Source: Strongylocentrotus purpuratus | Taxonomy: Eukaryota > Echinodermata > Echinoidea > Camarodonta > Strongylocentrotidae | Assembly (NCBI RefSeq): GCF_000002235.5 | Contig: NW_022145611.1 | Span: forward strand, 18,722,114-18,786,113 | Length of the DNA stretch: 64,000 nt | Direction: 5' to 3' | In this document: positions 14,481 through 27,203 of the stretch, one piece after another | Position numbering within the stretch: the first letter of the stretch is position 1 | Layout: each line of letters begins with the position of its first letter | Translations under genes and position numbers: made by a program | The notes under the pieces: generated by a model | Databases searched by the model: none | What the model was told of the DNA's origin: nothing | Seen by the model: only the letters and a program-made list of their open reading frames with translations

Positions 14481-16661
14481 TAAAGAGAGTTAGTAAGCAT
14501 ACTTGATATAAATACAATTGAAGAGAAGTGCCTCTAAGAAAATTGTTATGACCGATCGAAATCATCATCTAGTTGCGTACTTCATGTAATAAATACAACA
14601 ATTGCAAGATTCAAATTTCAGCTGAATAATGTCGTAAAAATGCACTACACGAACCCAAAGATTCTTATAAAAATACGTCAAAACTGTTATGTAATTATGT
14701 TCAGTAATTCCGTTGCTTTTAATTTAAAATGGCACAAAGAACGAAATCATTCTTTCTAGACTTATCAATGGACAAGTTATTATGTCTAAAATACCTTCAA
14801 CATTTTTTTTTTCATTATAAAAAGAACTGGTTAGTTTCATTAATTTACATCGCAAAATCACTTCACTTATTGTAACAAAATGAGCGACGGCAAATTTGCC
14901 CACAAAAAAAAACACACTTTTAATATTTTTTTAAAGTGAGATACCACACATTATTATCTTGGCACATACTGATGAAAAAAATTGAAATCATGCTGAAAGA
15001 AGAAAAAATTGTGTAAATTGACAAAGCGGGCCTCAAGGAATAAAGGTCTTTCTTTTTTATTCGTCTTCAAACTTTGAAGATAAAATGATTCATAGTTTCA
15101 TCTTTGTTCCATCAAGAGCTTCTTGTGAATATTTGTGAAGTGGGTGTGCTTCTACTCACAATCCAGCTCCAAAAAATTGCTCCTGTCACTACAACGCTCC
15201 GTCCGTACTCCTATTCACCAAAAGTTTTTCATTCACAAAAAGGAAGGGGCAATCGAACGAATGTTTGGGGAAGGGCCTCATTTGCATACAGCTGTAGCCC
15301 GGGTACAAGCCCCCTGTTTACCCCCCACTCTCCCAGGGAAATTTGCAACGTCTCTTTGTTCTCAGGAATGCGAATATTCAGATAGAAACAAAACATTCAT
15401 CACCTCACGCAATTTCGTTGACATTTTTTGTCTAGAATTCATAATTGCCTTTTTAGAGGACAACTTATTAATTTCAGCTTTTCAAACATCATATCGATGC
15501 TCTACTTATGAAAGTAGATCAATTGGCATTCCTGAAAATCTAAACTTAGTAAGATTTGATGGATATACAATGAAAAGCAAACCATTCCTATATCATAACG
15601 AGTAAAAAAAAAAAGATTTGTATAACATGAAAGGTGAAAACGGTTCATCCATACAAATTGAAGGAACAACCATATAGGCATAAATAATCATATTTTGCTT
15701 TATTTTTTTCTTCTCCTCTATATCTTTTCTCAATTTTGAACGAAAACATTATGCATTGTCATATCGGACTTTGCTCATAATGTATCGCTGAGATTCATAT
15801 ATTTTCAGGAGTAATTCATTCTTCATTCTGATTTAAAAAAAATAATTTTTCTTTGCTCAAATCGACCCCATCGATTTATAAAGAAATGAGAAATTTTCAT
15901 TTATACCCTTTTAAGTTCGTTGGTTAATGATTTTTTAAATATTAATCTGTCGTAAAATATTTTCTACATTAATAAATTAGTTCATCGTATTTCTTCCATT
16001 TTCCTGTTATTACTGAAATTCATGATTACATAAATGCATTACAAAGTGGTTTGCGCAGCCTTTTCCATCGGCATAAGAATGTTAAAATGAATATCTACTG
16101 GAAAGTACAAAATGCACAGCTGGCACTCCTTGGTATGCCAATTACATTTAAGTTTGATTTGGCCCAATACCCTTTATTTACTATTTATTAAATGTGCCAG
16201 CTTTATTGGATCATGACAGATCAACGAAAATTGATAACAGTTTTATCTTTTGAAATCTATGTAGCTCTTAAAATCCTTGATGCATTTTTCTGTTTTGTTG
16301 TTGTTGTTGGTACGTTGCAAATTAATTTATCCCCCCTCCCGAACGACATTCCAATTAATTTCTCAAAATAGAATTTTCATTATGTATTGAAACAAGTCGA
16401 TACCGTGAAATGAGCTTGAAAGAATGTAATACCTATGATAATAAAAAAGGTAACTTTGCATATTTTAATTAAGATTCATTCTCATAAGTTTGGTTTGCTA
16501 TGTCTGGTTTCTGGGTGAGCCCTGCAGCGGACGCGCTCCACGCTTCGGCGACGCGCACGTGTCTCATTATGTTCCTTGGCTGCACGCCATTGAAGTCGGA
16601 TAATACATGGCTTATTTGCCTCCCGAACGGGCGCACACGCGTACGTTCCATTAAGAAAGAT

Positions 16662-16665
<4 letters not shown>
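14481..16665. other. non-genic region
   Basis: AT-rich sequence. The plus-strand frames around 15,104-15,605 have no recognisable domain and lie partly in repeat-like sequence. A GC-richer stretch at about 16,510-16,650 just before a CT microsatellite may be regulatory, but nothing specific is visible. Confidence 0.4.
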
Positions 16666-16700
<35 letters not shown>

Positions 16701-16705
16701 GTCTC

Positions 16706-16736
<31 letters not shown>

Positions 16737-16743
16737 TCCTCCC
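16664..16743. repeat. (CT)n / (CTGT)n microsatellite
   Basis: Pure CT repeats with interspersed GTCTCT units. Confidence 0.95.
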
Positions 16744-17594
16744 TCCGATGGTAGCTTGCATCGTGCGAGGGGTAAGCATCGTGGGAATTAAGATGCACAA
16801 AAAGTGAGTTATAAATATTCGATAATTTATTCTGAGGGGGCATTCTTTTGTTGTCAAATAAAGATTTGAAACAGGGATGGAATGATCTCGGCATTTATTT
16901 TTTTCTCACGCTTCAGAATTTGGTCATCTGTTGACTTTCTCGGTGAGATCGTTTAATTGAGAAAAGACACATCATAAGAATAGTATTGATGTACCAGCGC
17001 TCTCCACTCGACATATGGCGTCCGCTGTTGACTTAATGTATCTACAGCTGAAGTGTCTATTGCTGATTCTCCTCTCTTTCTTCTATCCCCAACCGGAGGA
17101 AGAAAAGAAGGATTTGTTCAGTATTTTATTCTTAGATGGATACTTTAATCTTTATCAGGCTTATTGCAATAATGAGTCATGGGTTGTTATTTTAACTGGA
17201 GACGAGATACAATAATAGATCGATTTTGTTTCTAATATAACAGTTTGGAGAAATTTGTCTCTAGAACTTTTCTCAAGTAAGATTAAGGCAGTTTCATCAC
17301 TTTATATAAAAAATGAATAAATAAATTTTAATATACAATTGACTGTTTATCACCTCAAGCAATGGAATTAAGTTAGATGAAACTCCAAGACTACACAATA
17401 CTATTGATATTTTATAATACTAGTAATACCTATCTTGGGGGGGGGGGTATAAACCCTGATATGTGGTTTTCGTTGGGAGTGGAATCTTTGGCATCCACGC
17501 ATCCATTGTGTCTCAATCGTTTAACACAAAAATGTCGCCATAGCCATTATACACAATGTACATATACATGCGTATACATAATCATCTGGCGAGA

Positions 17595-17826
17595 CATTAA
17601 TCTACAATTGCTACTCTCCACCCAGGTGTAGTAAATGGGTATCTATTTTATACCTCGAATACATTCAGCGATTTATAGGGCAGCTGAGCTAAAGCCATGG
17701 TAATAATGGTCGTTGTAGGCGCCTCGAGCATCCCTTAGGATGGATACGTGTGGAACATGAGTAAGGGAACAATGTATTATCATTATTATTATTATTATTA
17801 TCATCATCATAATTATCATTATTATA
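17595..17826 (+). mobile_element. 5'-truncated tRNA-derived SINE
   Basis: The body carries the CTCTCCACCCAGGTGT and AAATGGGTA segments, then a GGCGCC/GAGC segment, and ends in an (ATT)n tail at about 17,777-17,826. The same order occurs in the more complete SINE at 31,978-32,235, which is on the opposite strand. The tRNA-like head is missing here, as expected for 5' truncation. Confidence 0.75.
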
Positions 17827-17829
17827 TGT

Positions 17830-19800
17830 ATATTTGTCAAGATATCAAAATCCAATTTAGGTACCGTTACTGAGATATTTAATAATTAAAAGCAATTCAG
17901 AAAATAAGTGACAGAACAAGTTTGTCCACTCCTAGATTTGTCTGAATTCTTCAAATCCTAAAGACGTTCAGAATTTTCATATAGGAACATCGACATCTTT
18001 ACAACGTCAGCTCTCTTTACCAATCGATAACTATACTCGGGCTATCACATTGGCAGGAGGAGTGTATCACCTAGGTTGGATTATTGGTCCCCTTCACGCC
18101 TAGGCATCACCCCTTCTCTGCACCTCATCAGGATCTTACTCGATGATGTGAAGAAATGGCAAGGGTTTTGTATCGATCTTTGAGCAGATTCATCATCATA
18201 GCTGCATCCAAAGACACTCGATGAGGAGACCAATGTCGTTCACAGTTATTTCAGCCGATTCATGACAATTCATGAGAGTAGGAGACGACGAACATGCTTT
18301 AAAGTTAATGTCAGTAGTGTTAATCAATTTTGTCGGGTATCAGCTCTGAAATGACCCCGGTAAAATGACAGACAATCGAAAAGAATAATGTTTCGTGAAC
18401 GGGGAAAAAGTCAAAGTTTCGAAGGGTAGGCAATTTATTATGATTATAACAAACATTAAGTAGATACTACGGTATATGTTTTAGCAGTCTCTGTGATAAA
18501 TCCTCTATTGTTAATCAGTTTTGACAGTTAAAGCTATTTTCCAGGTTAAGACGGCAACTACTTGAACAAAATCAACATAACGGCAATTTCAATAGCTTCG
18601 TGCGTCACTTATTGTAATGTTTAACATGACACCCACATGTTAACGTATAAACCCGAACATGAATTCTATGGGACATACAATACGGTATAGAAAAAGCCCT
18701 CGAGTTTTGTCGAAAGGATTTGCAATCGTGATGGTTTTAATGGTTTTTATGTTTAAAGAATTTAATTATTATTCACCTTGTTCCTTTACAAAAAAAATGA
18801 CACAACAGTTTGAATTCATAATATGTCCTATCACACGTCCCAGGCTGCCAATCTACTCAATCAAATTTGAAGCTTCTAAACGTTTTGCACATCAATTTCC
18901 CTTTATGAATTTATTAGCTTGCGAGACATTTGCATTATGGAAGTCCCTTGCAAGTTGTGACACGTTGAAAACACCTTTTGGAGAAACCTCTGACACACAG
19001 AGGCCAATACAGGATTCCCTTCAGAAAAATATTTTAAAAACATACAAATTAAATACATAAAAAGGAGCTTTTTTAGGTTTACAAAGGGGCGCACCTGACC
19101 TGATCCCCATGCCCCTCCGGACACATCACTGCTTCGAAAGGTCTGTCCAAATGGCTGACACTGTACCTTTAAGGTTTGTACACGTGTCTGGGGTGGAGTT
19201 CAAGTCGATCACTAGTGCCCTTCAATCTCTTCAGCCTCATCCGTTCGCCCGGTCGATCCAGCCACACCTTCGACCGTTGACATCTTCACTTCGTAGGGCC
19301 GTGCGTGGAGGTGACACCTCAGCACTGTTGCAACAACGGGAGATGTCATCACCGTCAAAAGGCTAGGGTTAAATAAATTCCAATCATCCTGATACACCTT
19401 CGAAAATTGCTGAACAAACAGCAATTAAAAATGACCTTCTTCGTCTTCTTCTTCTTTCCGTGAGCCTTAATCCCCGCAAGCGATTGGTATCATCATGCAT
19501 TGTCTCTTCCAAACTGTAGATTTTGATATCTCAGGGAAGCATTATCGATTGTCTTCTTCTCGTCTTCGTAGCTGAGCTTAGTTTAGGTTATTTCTTTAAA
19601 GAGAATAACCTATGCGTGCCTAAACGACTGTCACTGTTTTTAATATTTAAAATGTATCAATACCCTTTTTATATACTTGCATATTATTTCTTCTTTACAT
19701 CCATAATAACATATGTAATCTGTAGGGAAATTGATAATTATACCCTTTGAAACTGATCCCAGTAATAGTACGTGTGGCGATTTGATCCCTAAAAATATAG
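17830..19800. other. non-genic region
   Basis: No supportable gene. Open frames at 18,659-19,060 and 19,109-19,366 show no domain or splice context that I recognise. Confidence 0.4.
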
Positions 19801-19822
19801 CTCTCTGCCTCGTCTGTCTTTC

Positions 19823-19850
19823 TTTCTCTCTCTCTCTCTTTCCCTCCCCC

Positions 19851-19897
<47 letters not shown>
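19823..19897. repeat. (CT)n microsatellite
   Basis: CT repeats with a short CCCTCCCCCC interruption. Confidence 0.95.
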
Positions 19898-19899
<2 letters not shown>

Positions 19900-19900
<1 letters not shown>

Positions 19901-20975
19901 TATTTATTATTTATAATTAGTTAACCCGTACAACACCTTCACGGAATCTCACAATCTCTCAATTTTTTCAATCTTGCTTTTAACTGTGACCTCGCTATAT
20001 TTCTCTTTCTCTTCCATGCCTTTACATCTTCAGAATTCGTTCTTTTATGTCACAGTATACCCATCTCACAATTTCACATCTGCCTCCCTTTTCCCTACCC
20101 TCTTATCCTTCTCCCCTTCTCCCTTCTCCCTCTCTATCTCTCCATCACCCATCTTTCTCCTTCGACCATCTATTAATTCCTGTTGTGCCTCTTCTCCATA
20201 TCCGTATGGAAAACTGCAAACCCATAAATTGCCTTCTGGAGTTCCAGAATGTGAAATCGAAGCCGAAATATTACATTGCCTGGTGAGCTAGCACGGGACA
20301 AACATTCTAAATCATGCATACAAATGTTAAATGTCTCTTGTCATACGATCCCCTCTCTGTTTGTTATTGTAAGGACTGTGTTGCTATTTCGCTTCTTCAT
20401 ATTTCTCCCCGCTGGTTAATAACCACCGTGCATTCGATACCCTCTCTATTTTCTCCAGTTTGCCACTGACTTTTGTTCCCGCGGGCACCAGAAGAAAAGA
20501 AGTAGAAGAAGACTTTTTTTCTTCATTTTCTTGTTTCCAATCTCGGTGATGATATCTCAGGTCGCAAGACACGTTTTTCTCTGCTCCTGTTCTTTTCTTT
20601 AGCGTGTTTTCCTAGAGTGAATAGACCTTCTCTTAATTTTTGTTGCTGGTTTTCCACGAAGCCCGCAGGTGGTTTACGGTTACATAACCCATCCATCTCC
20701 CAGGAAAATGGAAGTAGAAAAGAAAATTGACATTCGAGATGATTATCCTTGCAGAGCGCGAAGAGGCCGTGAGGAAAAAAATCACAAAGAAAAACGAAAA
20801 AAATTCATCAAGGATTTCTCTCTCCTGTCAGCAATTAAAATAGAATTATGCGGTGGTTCATGTCTGGACATTGTTTTATGCTATCGTCGTGAGGAATCTA
20901 CTGTTGGGTGCCATCAGATAATGATGTAATAATGGACAATGATAGAAAAGCGTACATTTTCCATTATTAATGGTG
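19900..20975. other. non-genic region
   Basis: CT-rich low-complexity sequence to about 20,170, then mixed sequence. No gene can be supported. Confidence 0.4.
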
Positions 20976-21100
20976 GAACCAGGGGGAGCGCAAGGGGGCA
21001 CGCCCCTCAAGGACAATACTTGTATCATAATGCGATGATAGTTTAAGCTGCTGGATACTGCACTCCCTCTATTTATTTAATCCTGGATCCGCCATTGTTT
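20975..21100. repeat. GGGGGCACGCCC / GGATCCGCC repeat fragment
   Basis: The segment starts with a GGAACCAGGGGGAG-type sequence, continues with GGGGGCACGCCCC and ends in CCTGGATCCGCCATTG. Similar ends occur at 25,515-25,935, which makes this look like a dispersed repeat. I cannot assign a superfamily. Confidence 0.5.
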
Positions 21101-21343
21101 ATGATGGCAAGGTATTCTGCTAAATTTCCTTGGCATGAGATGATGTACATGGACATTACCTAATATCTTTGATGTTATCAAACATGTTAATTTTATTCTG
21201 AACACAATTCCATTGGCTTTCGAAAAATAAACCTCAGTCAATCTCAATAGCCTTGTGCATCACCTCTTGAAGTGTAGGAAAGATTTCATCGACATATTAC
21301 GTAATAACTCATATAGACATTTCTGTAGTGTATTGAAATTGCC

Positions 21344-21730
21344 CTTAAAGATTAGTTGAGTTCCGATCATGCGATTGCATTGTGAAAGAAACGGTCTTGA
21401 CAAGTTGATCATGTAGCATATCAGTATTGGTGTGTACTGAAAGGTTATGGAGTTATCAAAATGATAAAAAATTTGGCCCCGTTTTGGTAAAGTAACAAGC
21501 ACTGTATACACAAAGATGTATATGGGACTACACAAACAAGTCGCATAAAAATCGGGTCTCATTTTTAAGCTGTTACTTGTCATATTTAGAATAAGAAGGC
21601 ATTGGAAGAGTCATGCTTTTCAGGGAACATTTTTTCTTTGATGTTCTTCCACACTTGCATAAAGCGCGTGATAACAGTCACAAAGTATTTTTCACCTCGC
21701 CCCAGAACTCAATCTTCTTTTTTCTTTAAG
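21344..21730. mobile_element. MITE copy A (AGTTGAGTTC ends)
   Basis: The left end is CTTAAAG..TTAGTTGAGTTC and the right end is AGAACTCAATCTTC..CTTTAAG, an imperfect inverted pair. The interior (GCATTGTGAAAGAAACGG, AAGTAACAAGCACTGT, CTTCCACACTTGCATAA) matches the element at 38,484-38,884 along its whole length. It is a non-autonomous element with no coding frame of note. Confidence 0.8.
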
Positions 21731-24260
21731 TTCTTTCCCATAACTTGTATTTACTAAACAGGGAGGGAACATAATGTAGTTAACGTACAGGGTTAGTTGC
21801 CCCTCCCAAAATGTTTGCAGGATGGCCAGCTAACCTCAAGCGTAAGCTTCTGAGGAATGACCCACCCAGTCACGTGGTTGGCGCTTATTTTTTTGTTCTA
21901 TTTTCAAAGACATGCTGATGAATTGTTTTGAATACGCAAAAGTCTATCCAAGGATGAATTATACAAATTTACATTTACTTTGCCGTCAAAATCAAAAGTA
22001 GATAGAAAAAAAAAACCTCCAGGTAATTCAAAATCACACCTCATGGAGGGCTGAATATAGTTGTGACACTTTCCATGGCACAATTTCGTCAAGGATAATG
22101 AAAGGGTTAACAGAAGATATGGCTAACTTGGCCACCACACTCCAATCGCGAAAAACCGGGCGAATGTCAATTATCGGCTATCTTCTCTCTCACTCCTGGC
22201 CTCATCACACCTTTTAAAAAAGCTCATCTCCACTTTTGTTAGAAATCCCATCTCGAATTACCGATTTCAATTTCCTGCCATCTTCGCCTTTAACTCTCCT
22301 TGTTCCCGTTGGTGCGAGCGGACAGGAGGGATGTCTGCTCGCCCTCTCGATCGGGGCTCCACGGGTCATGTTACAGTGTCAAGAGGGATGTAACAATGTG
22401 ATGGGCTCGGCGTGAACTTCAACAAGATGTGCGCTGGAACTTGATGAACAGCGACAGGCGGAAGTATCTGGTTCTTGCAGATAGAGGATGGGATAGGAAG
22501 AGGCTCCGTCAGAAGTCTTTACATCAATTACTTCAAAGCGCAAGGGATTGTTTATTTTTCCGTATTCCAAGGAGACTGGTTGTGTATTAAAATGGTGAAA
22601 AGGTTTTTGAAACTGTCGCTCGAAAGTCGCCATCCCTTAAAAAGAATGATTTAATAAAACAAAAGAAATACAAAGAGAAGGGGGTATTACTTCATTATGA
22701 GGGGTGCCGGAAGGTTGTAGCTTTGGGAGAGGGGGGCAAATACTTTGGGGGATGGGGGGATAGGGTCTCATCCCAAGTGGATTTTTTTCTCGCAAAATGT
22801 AGCTCCGAGATTAAACCTCCTTGAGCCCTGTCCACTCCCGGGACTTCATCTCGAAAAAGCAAGTAACTTATTCATTCTTCACGCACATTTCTTGAGACTT
22901 CTGAAGCACAAAGTTTCTTGGCAACAGTATAGAGAAAGTTTTTGAAGGAAAAAAACACTTCCTACTTTTCTATTTCCTATATCATAGTAAGTTCAATGAT
23001 TGAAAAAGCAAATATTATTTTTAAAAAAGATGAAAAAACGATTTTGGAAAGAAATCCGTATAACGAATGGATCCAATCACTTTGATGATAAGGATCATCA
23101 TTGTGCAAAATACTTTCAAAGATACGATGTCATCTGTCGGTAAAACTTGAAATATTAGTGGTTGCCTGATTGTGCAACAAGGTATCTTAACCTGCTTAGA
23201 ACACATTGGAAATTGAAGGAAAAAGAAATTATCGTTCAGTTTGTCAAATTAGAAATGTGCGTAAAAATGATTTCTTAATGCTCGGGTGCATTTCGTGAAC
23301 GCACTATGGAGGTGCAATCACATACAAATGCCATTATTTTTAGACACAGTTTTCATCCGGTGTTCATTGCTAATTAACCGAAAACAAAATCTGAGGAAAA
23401 GCTCAAATTAGTTATCAAAAAAAAAAAAAAAAAGTAAGAAAAACAAATTAACAAATTAGAACATTTGAATAGTATTCGCTTACACTAAGCATACTGCGTA
23501 GGTGTCTAAGTATGTCTACATCACCTTTAGATAACAAATAGAACAAGTTTAAAATGCAACAGCTTATAAATAAATTGCCGCAATTAGTGACTTTATTTTC
23601 AAAGTGGAAGCCAGAACAAATTAAATTTTATTGCTACTCTCCTTTACATTATGATCTTGATTTTTCTTTAAAGTTGAATGGGAGTAATTAAATTCAGAAC
23701 GACGGTACCTGGGAAATTTGTCTACTAAAAAAAACCGTCGATCTGTAGAGGGCGACATTTCACCCATCGCACAGCGTTCAATCAGTTATGTCATAATTCA
23801 TGGTCTGCAAGTTTGCAATACAAAAATAGGAAGGAAAAAAAACAGTTTAATTTCTTTAATTCTGATTCTTAAATAAAGTATGCATTCCCGGTCAAGTGCG
23901 AAACATGGAACAATGTTTTTTCGCTTCTGTTTTATTTGATTAATGACAAAAAATGGTCATATAATCAATACGAGACGAAAATATTAAAATCTTGATGCAG
24001 GCAACTGGTGGTGAAATTAGAAAGCATTTTACGTAGTACATGTATAATAATGTGCATTCCACATTACCATTGTTTCCCTTCTATCTGTCTTGTCTCTCAC
24101 CAGATGAGAGGATGGGTCAACCCAAGGAGATAACGGCAGTGTTCTAAAGGGGTCTAGGCGCCAGCTCTTGCCGAAAAACGGTATAGTAGGTTCAGATACT
24201 CTTTCAATATTTTTTCATATTTCACTTCCATTATCTGTGTTTTCCCATACTGTTGCATTA
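21731..24260. other. non-genic region
   Basis: AT-rich sequence. Nothing recognisable was found on either strand beyond short A-runs. Confidence 0.4.
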
Positions 24261-24269
24261 CCTATCTCT

Positions 24270-24281
24270 TCCTCTCTCTCA

Positions 24282-24312
<31 letters not shown>

Positions 24313-24327
24313 ACTCTCTCTCTCTCT
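24270..24327. repeat. (CT)n microsatellite
   Basis: CT repeats with CACT interruptions. Confidence 0.95.
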
Positions 24328-24329
24328 AA

Positions 24330-25510
24330 ACCTCCATTCCCTTTTTCTAGTCTTCCTTTCTGTCATTCACCCCTCTCTTCTGTCTTCCCAACGCGATAAT
24401 TAGAAAACAATTGAAAATATCGTGGTAATAAAGGAAAGGGTTTCATTTCTTAGACTACGAGGTGCACATTTTCATGTGAAGTGTACATGAATGAGCGAAC
24501 ATGAACAAAAGAACGATAGAGTTGGTTTAAGTGGTAGGACCAGGCGGAGATGGACAAGGGGTGGGGGGACGCCCCCAAATTCCAGTCCAAATTGTGAGAT
24601 ACACAGAGAGAATAATACTGGATACGTGCTCATGAAAGTTATGTAATCATTATTCATTTATGCACAAGCAGTGCACTCCATGAAACACAGGTGGAAGTAT
24701 TCTTTGAAAAAGGGAAACAAAGGCCATTTATGTAGCACCTCCATCGCTGTAGGAGTGATTATTTCAGAATGTACAAAGTGGGACCTCTTCATGACTTTGA
24801 AGACCTGTTGATATTCGGGGTCATTTGGGTCATGTAATAACCGTGAACTGGTCTATTGATTTCAATTAGGAAGTTAGAAAGATTACGCCGATGTCAGGAA
24901 TCGAAAACGTTTTCAATAACGGGGATATTGCTGTAGACCGACAACCCACAAGTCTAGACTAATCGAGAGGTACCTATGACGATTCCGTTAAGACTTTTTG
25001 TGTGATGGACCAAATTACTGTAATACATGCACGGAGATTATGCCAGAACGTGAGGGAGTCGCAACTGATAGGTTTAGCCGATTCATTCTTGTACCTATAA
25101 GGTGACACCTGAAGTTGAGCAAGCCAGGATAACATTGGTCAAAGGTCAGTACGAGAATTATGCAAGAATATAATATACCAGACTTTATTTTATTTTAAAG
25201 TTTAGATTTATTATCAAATGAAACCAAATACCAATATAAAATACACAATTCACTTTCAGTTTTTTAACCGATTTTTGAACTATTTTACACTAAATAACTG
25301 TACAAACATAAATATAAACGATTTAACAGTCAGTAATTCAAAATTTTGTCATATTCATTCCTTTTACACCGACAAACACCAAGACCAGGATGACCAAGAC
25401 AAACACAAAAATAACGAAATGAAAGCAATCTGTGTATCTGGTAGCAGTCGATATTCGTTACTATCCAAATTACATGTTGGAAAGCGTCATGATTGGAAGA
25501 CATTTGTAAG
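24330..25510. other. non-genic region
   Basis: No supportable gene. A GGGGTGGGGGGACGCCCCC segment near 24,559-24,577 resembles the G-rich dispersed repeats elsewhere in the window. Confidence 0.4.
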
Positions 25511-25514
25511 TTAG

Positions 25515-25935
25515 TACAGGCGCGGATTTCTTAGGGGAGGGGGCCCAACTTTTTTTTTTTTGCTCCCGAAAATTTGAAAATAGCGCCGGCCGAAAAGTCG
25601 CTCAGTGGGGGGGGGGGGGGGGGGTAAGCGGACACTTTTTTTTTTTTTTTTTGGAGTCCCAAAAAAAAAATCGCAACGACTCAACCAGCCGAAAAGTCGC
25701 TCAGTGGGGGGTTGGGGGTGGGGGGGGGGGGGGGGGGGGGGGGGGGGTGAGCACATTTTTTTTTTTTTGGTCCTCGAAAATTTTAAAATTTGCACCCCCC
25801 CTTGAGCGCCAGGGGGGAGGGCCCAACCCCCCAAAAAGGAAAAAATCGCGTGATTTTACATGATTTTTTTCTCAAGGGGGGGGGGGGGGCGGGTCCCCCC
25901 CCCCCCCCCCCCCCCCCCTGGATCCGCCACTGAGT
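25515..25935. repeat. G-rich dispersed repeat with poly-G/poly-C/poly-T tracts
   Basis: The element begins near GGCGCGGATTTCT and ends at TGGATCCGCCACTG. It contains an internal duplication of the CCGAAAAGTCGCTCAGTGGGG segment (about 25,588 and 25,690) and long homopolymer runs. The homopolymer lengths may be assembly-sensitive. The glycine/proline-rich frames are artefacts. Confidence 0.7.
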
Positions 25936-26049
25936 TAGTAGATAATCAACGTTTATGCCGGAAAACTATGTTTTCAGGTTCTAGAAAACATATCAGCCCT
26001 CTTATCGTAATACGCATGGAATGAGAATTATACGCTAATCAATATATTC

Positions 26050-26215
26050 TTCCATCATTCAATCAACCAATCAACCAGTCAATCAATAAATCAATCAATC
26101 AACCAGTCAATCAATCAATCAATCAATCAAGCAGTCAATCCATCAATCCATCAATCAACCAACCAACCAACCAATCCATCCATCCATCCATCCATCCACC
26201 AGTCAATCAATCTAA
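26050..26215. repeat. (CAAT)n / (CCAT)n simple repeat
   Basis: Degenerate tetranucleotide repeats of the TCAA and TCCA types. Confidence 0.95.
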
Positions 26216-26219
26216 TATA

Positions 26220-27042
26220 TCGACTATCCATTTAATCTATCGACTATCAATCTAATCTAACTACCATCCACCCACTCACCTTATACGTACATTCTATCGC
26301 CCCTTACTTACAACCTATTTTAAGAATTCTGTGTTTAATTGAATGTCAAATGAGTTTGAATTTAATTGAATTCAATGTAGCCTTCCATGTCATCTAGTCA
26401 ATGTCTATAACATCAATCTCAAAACGACGGCTGTCCCTGATTCTTCTGTGCCGGGTTTCAAAAGCTGGTCGCGGAGTACTGAGGCTGAGATACGAAGACT
26501 TCTTTGTCCTCGTGATTTAGCACCGGCTCTTGTGGAATTTTTGCGTAGGAATCTCCCCTGGTAACCTCGTGAGACTACAATAAAGAGAAAAGGTGCATTT
26601 TGTTATTTCGTTATTGAAATGTTGAGGGCTGCTGTTTACCTTTTAGATGTCATTGTATTACAATCATGTTTCAGACTTTTTAATCAATGCATTTCCTTCG
26701 CATCCAATCTAATCCAAAATGCATTTGTTAAAGCGTCTTTTCGTTGCGCTTAAACAATCATGATCGACATATTAGGTCACTTAAACAATAACAATCTCAT
26801 ATCACTTAAAACGATCTCATATCACTGAAAACGATATTTGACTAATGATGAACTTTCTTCCCTAGCGTACTGTTTATTACACAGCGCCCTCGCGTGGTTA
26901 ACTCGCCAACAGTGCGTTACCCAATACCTTATTTTCACTTCGGAGACAGAGAACTTGATTCCAGAACCAATTTACTTGTTAAATGCTTCATATCAATTAA
27001 ACTTGCTGAAAACACTCGGTTCACCAAACTTTGCCTCTGGGA
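26220..27042. other. region 3' of the symporter gene
   Basis: No second gene is recognisable. On the minus strand this is downstream of the symporter stop codon and should include its 3' UTR. I did not settle on a single poly(A) signal. Confidence 0.4.
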
Positions 27043-27203
27043 TTAAACGTATGGACTTTTTACCTCAGCATATTTGTACTCGTCATCACTGACGTCATCG
27101 GCAATATGCAGCTTGTTCTGCCATCGTCGAGGTAGACAGCAACAGAAAGTATCACCGACGTTGATCAATAATCGTTTGTCTATTGTGTCTGGATCATTGA
27201 AAC
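27043..27203 (-). CDS. symporter exon m (last, with stop)
   Basis: The cytoplasmic C-terminal tail. It starts FNDPDTIDKRLLI, contains a CCCLPRRW segment (possible palmitoylation cluster, inference) and an acidic DDVSDDEYKY stretch, and ends in SPYV. The acceptor is ATGTCCAG. Confidence 0.88.

Noticed and set aside
15104..15605. Plus-strand frames of 93 and 156 residues
   Set aside because: No recognised domain, atypical composition, no splice or promoter context.
25511..25863. Gly- and Pro-rich frames
   Set aside because: They are translations of poly-G/poly-C tracts.
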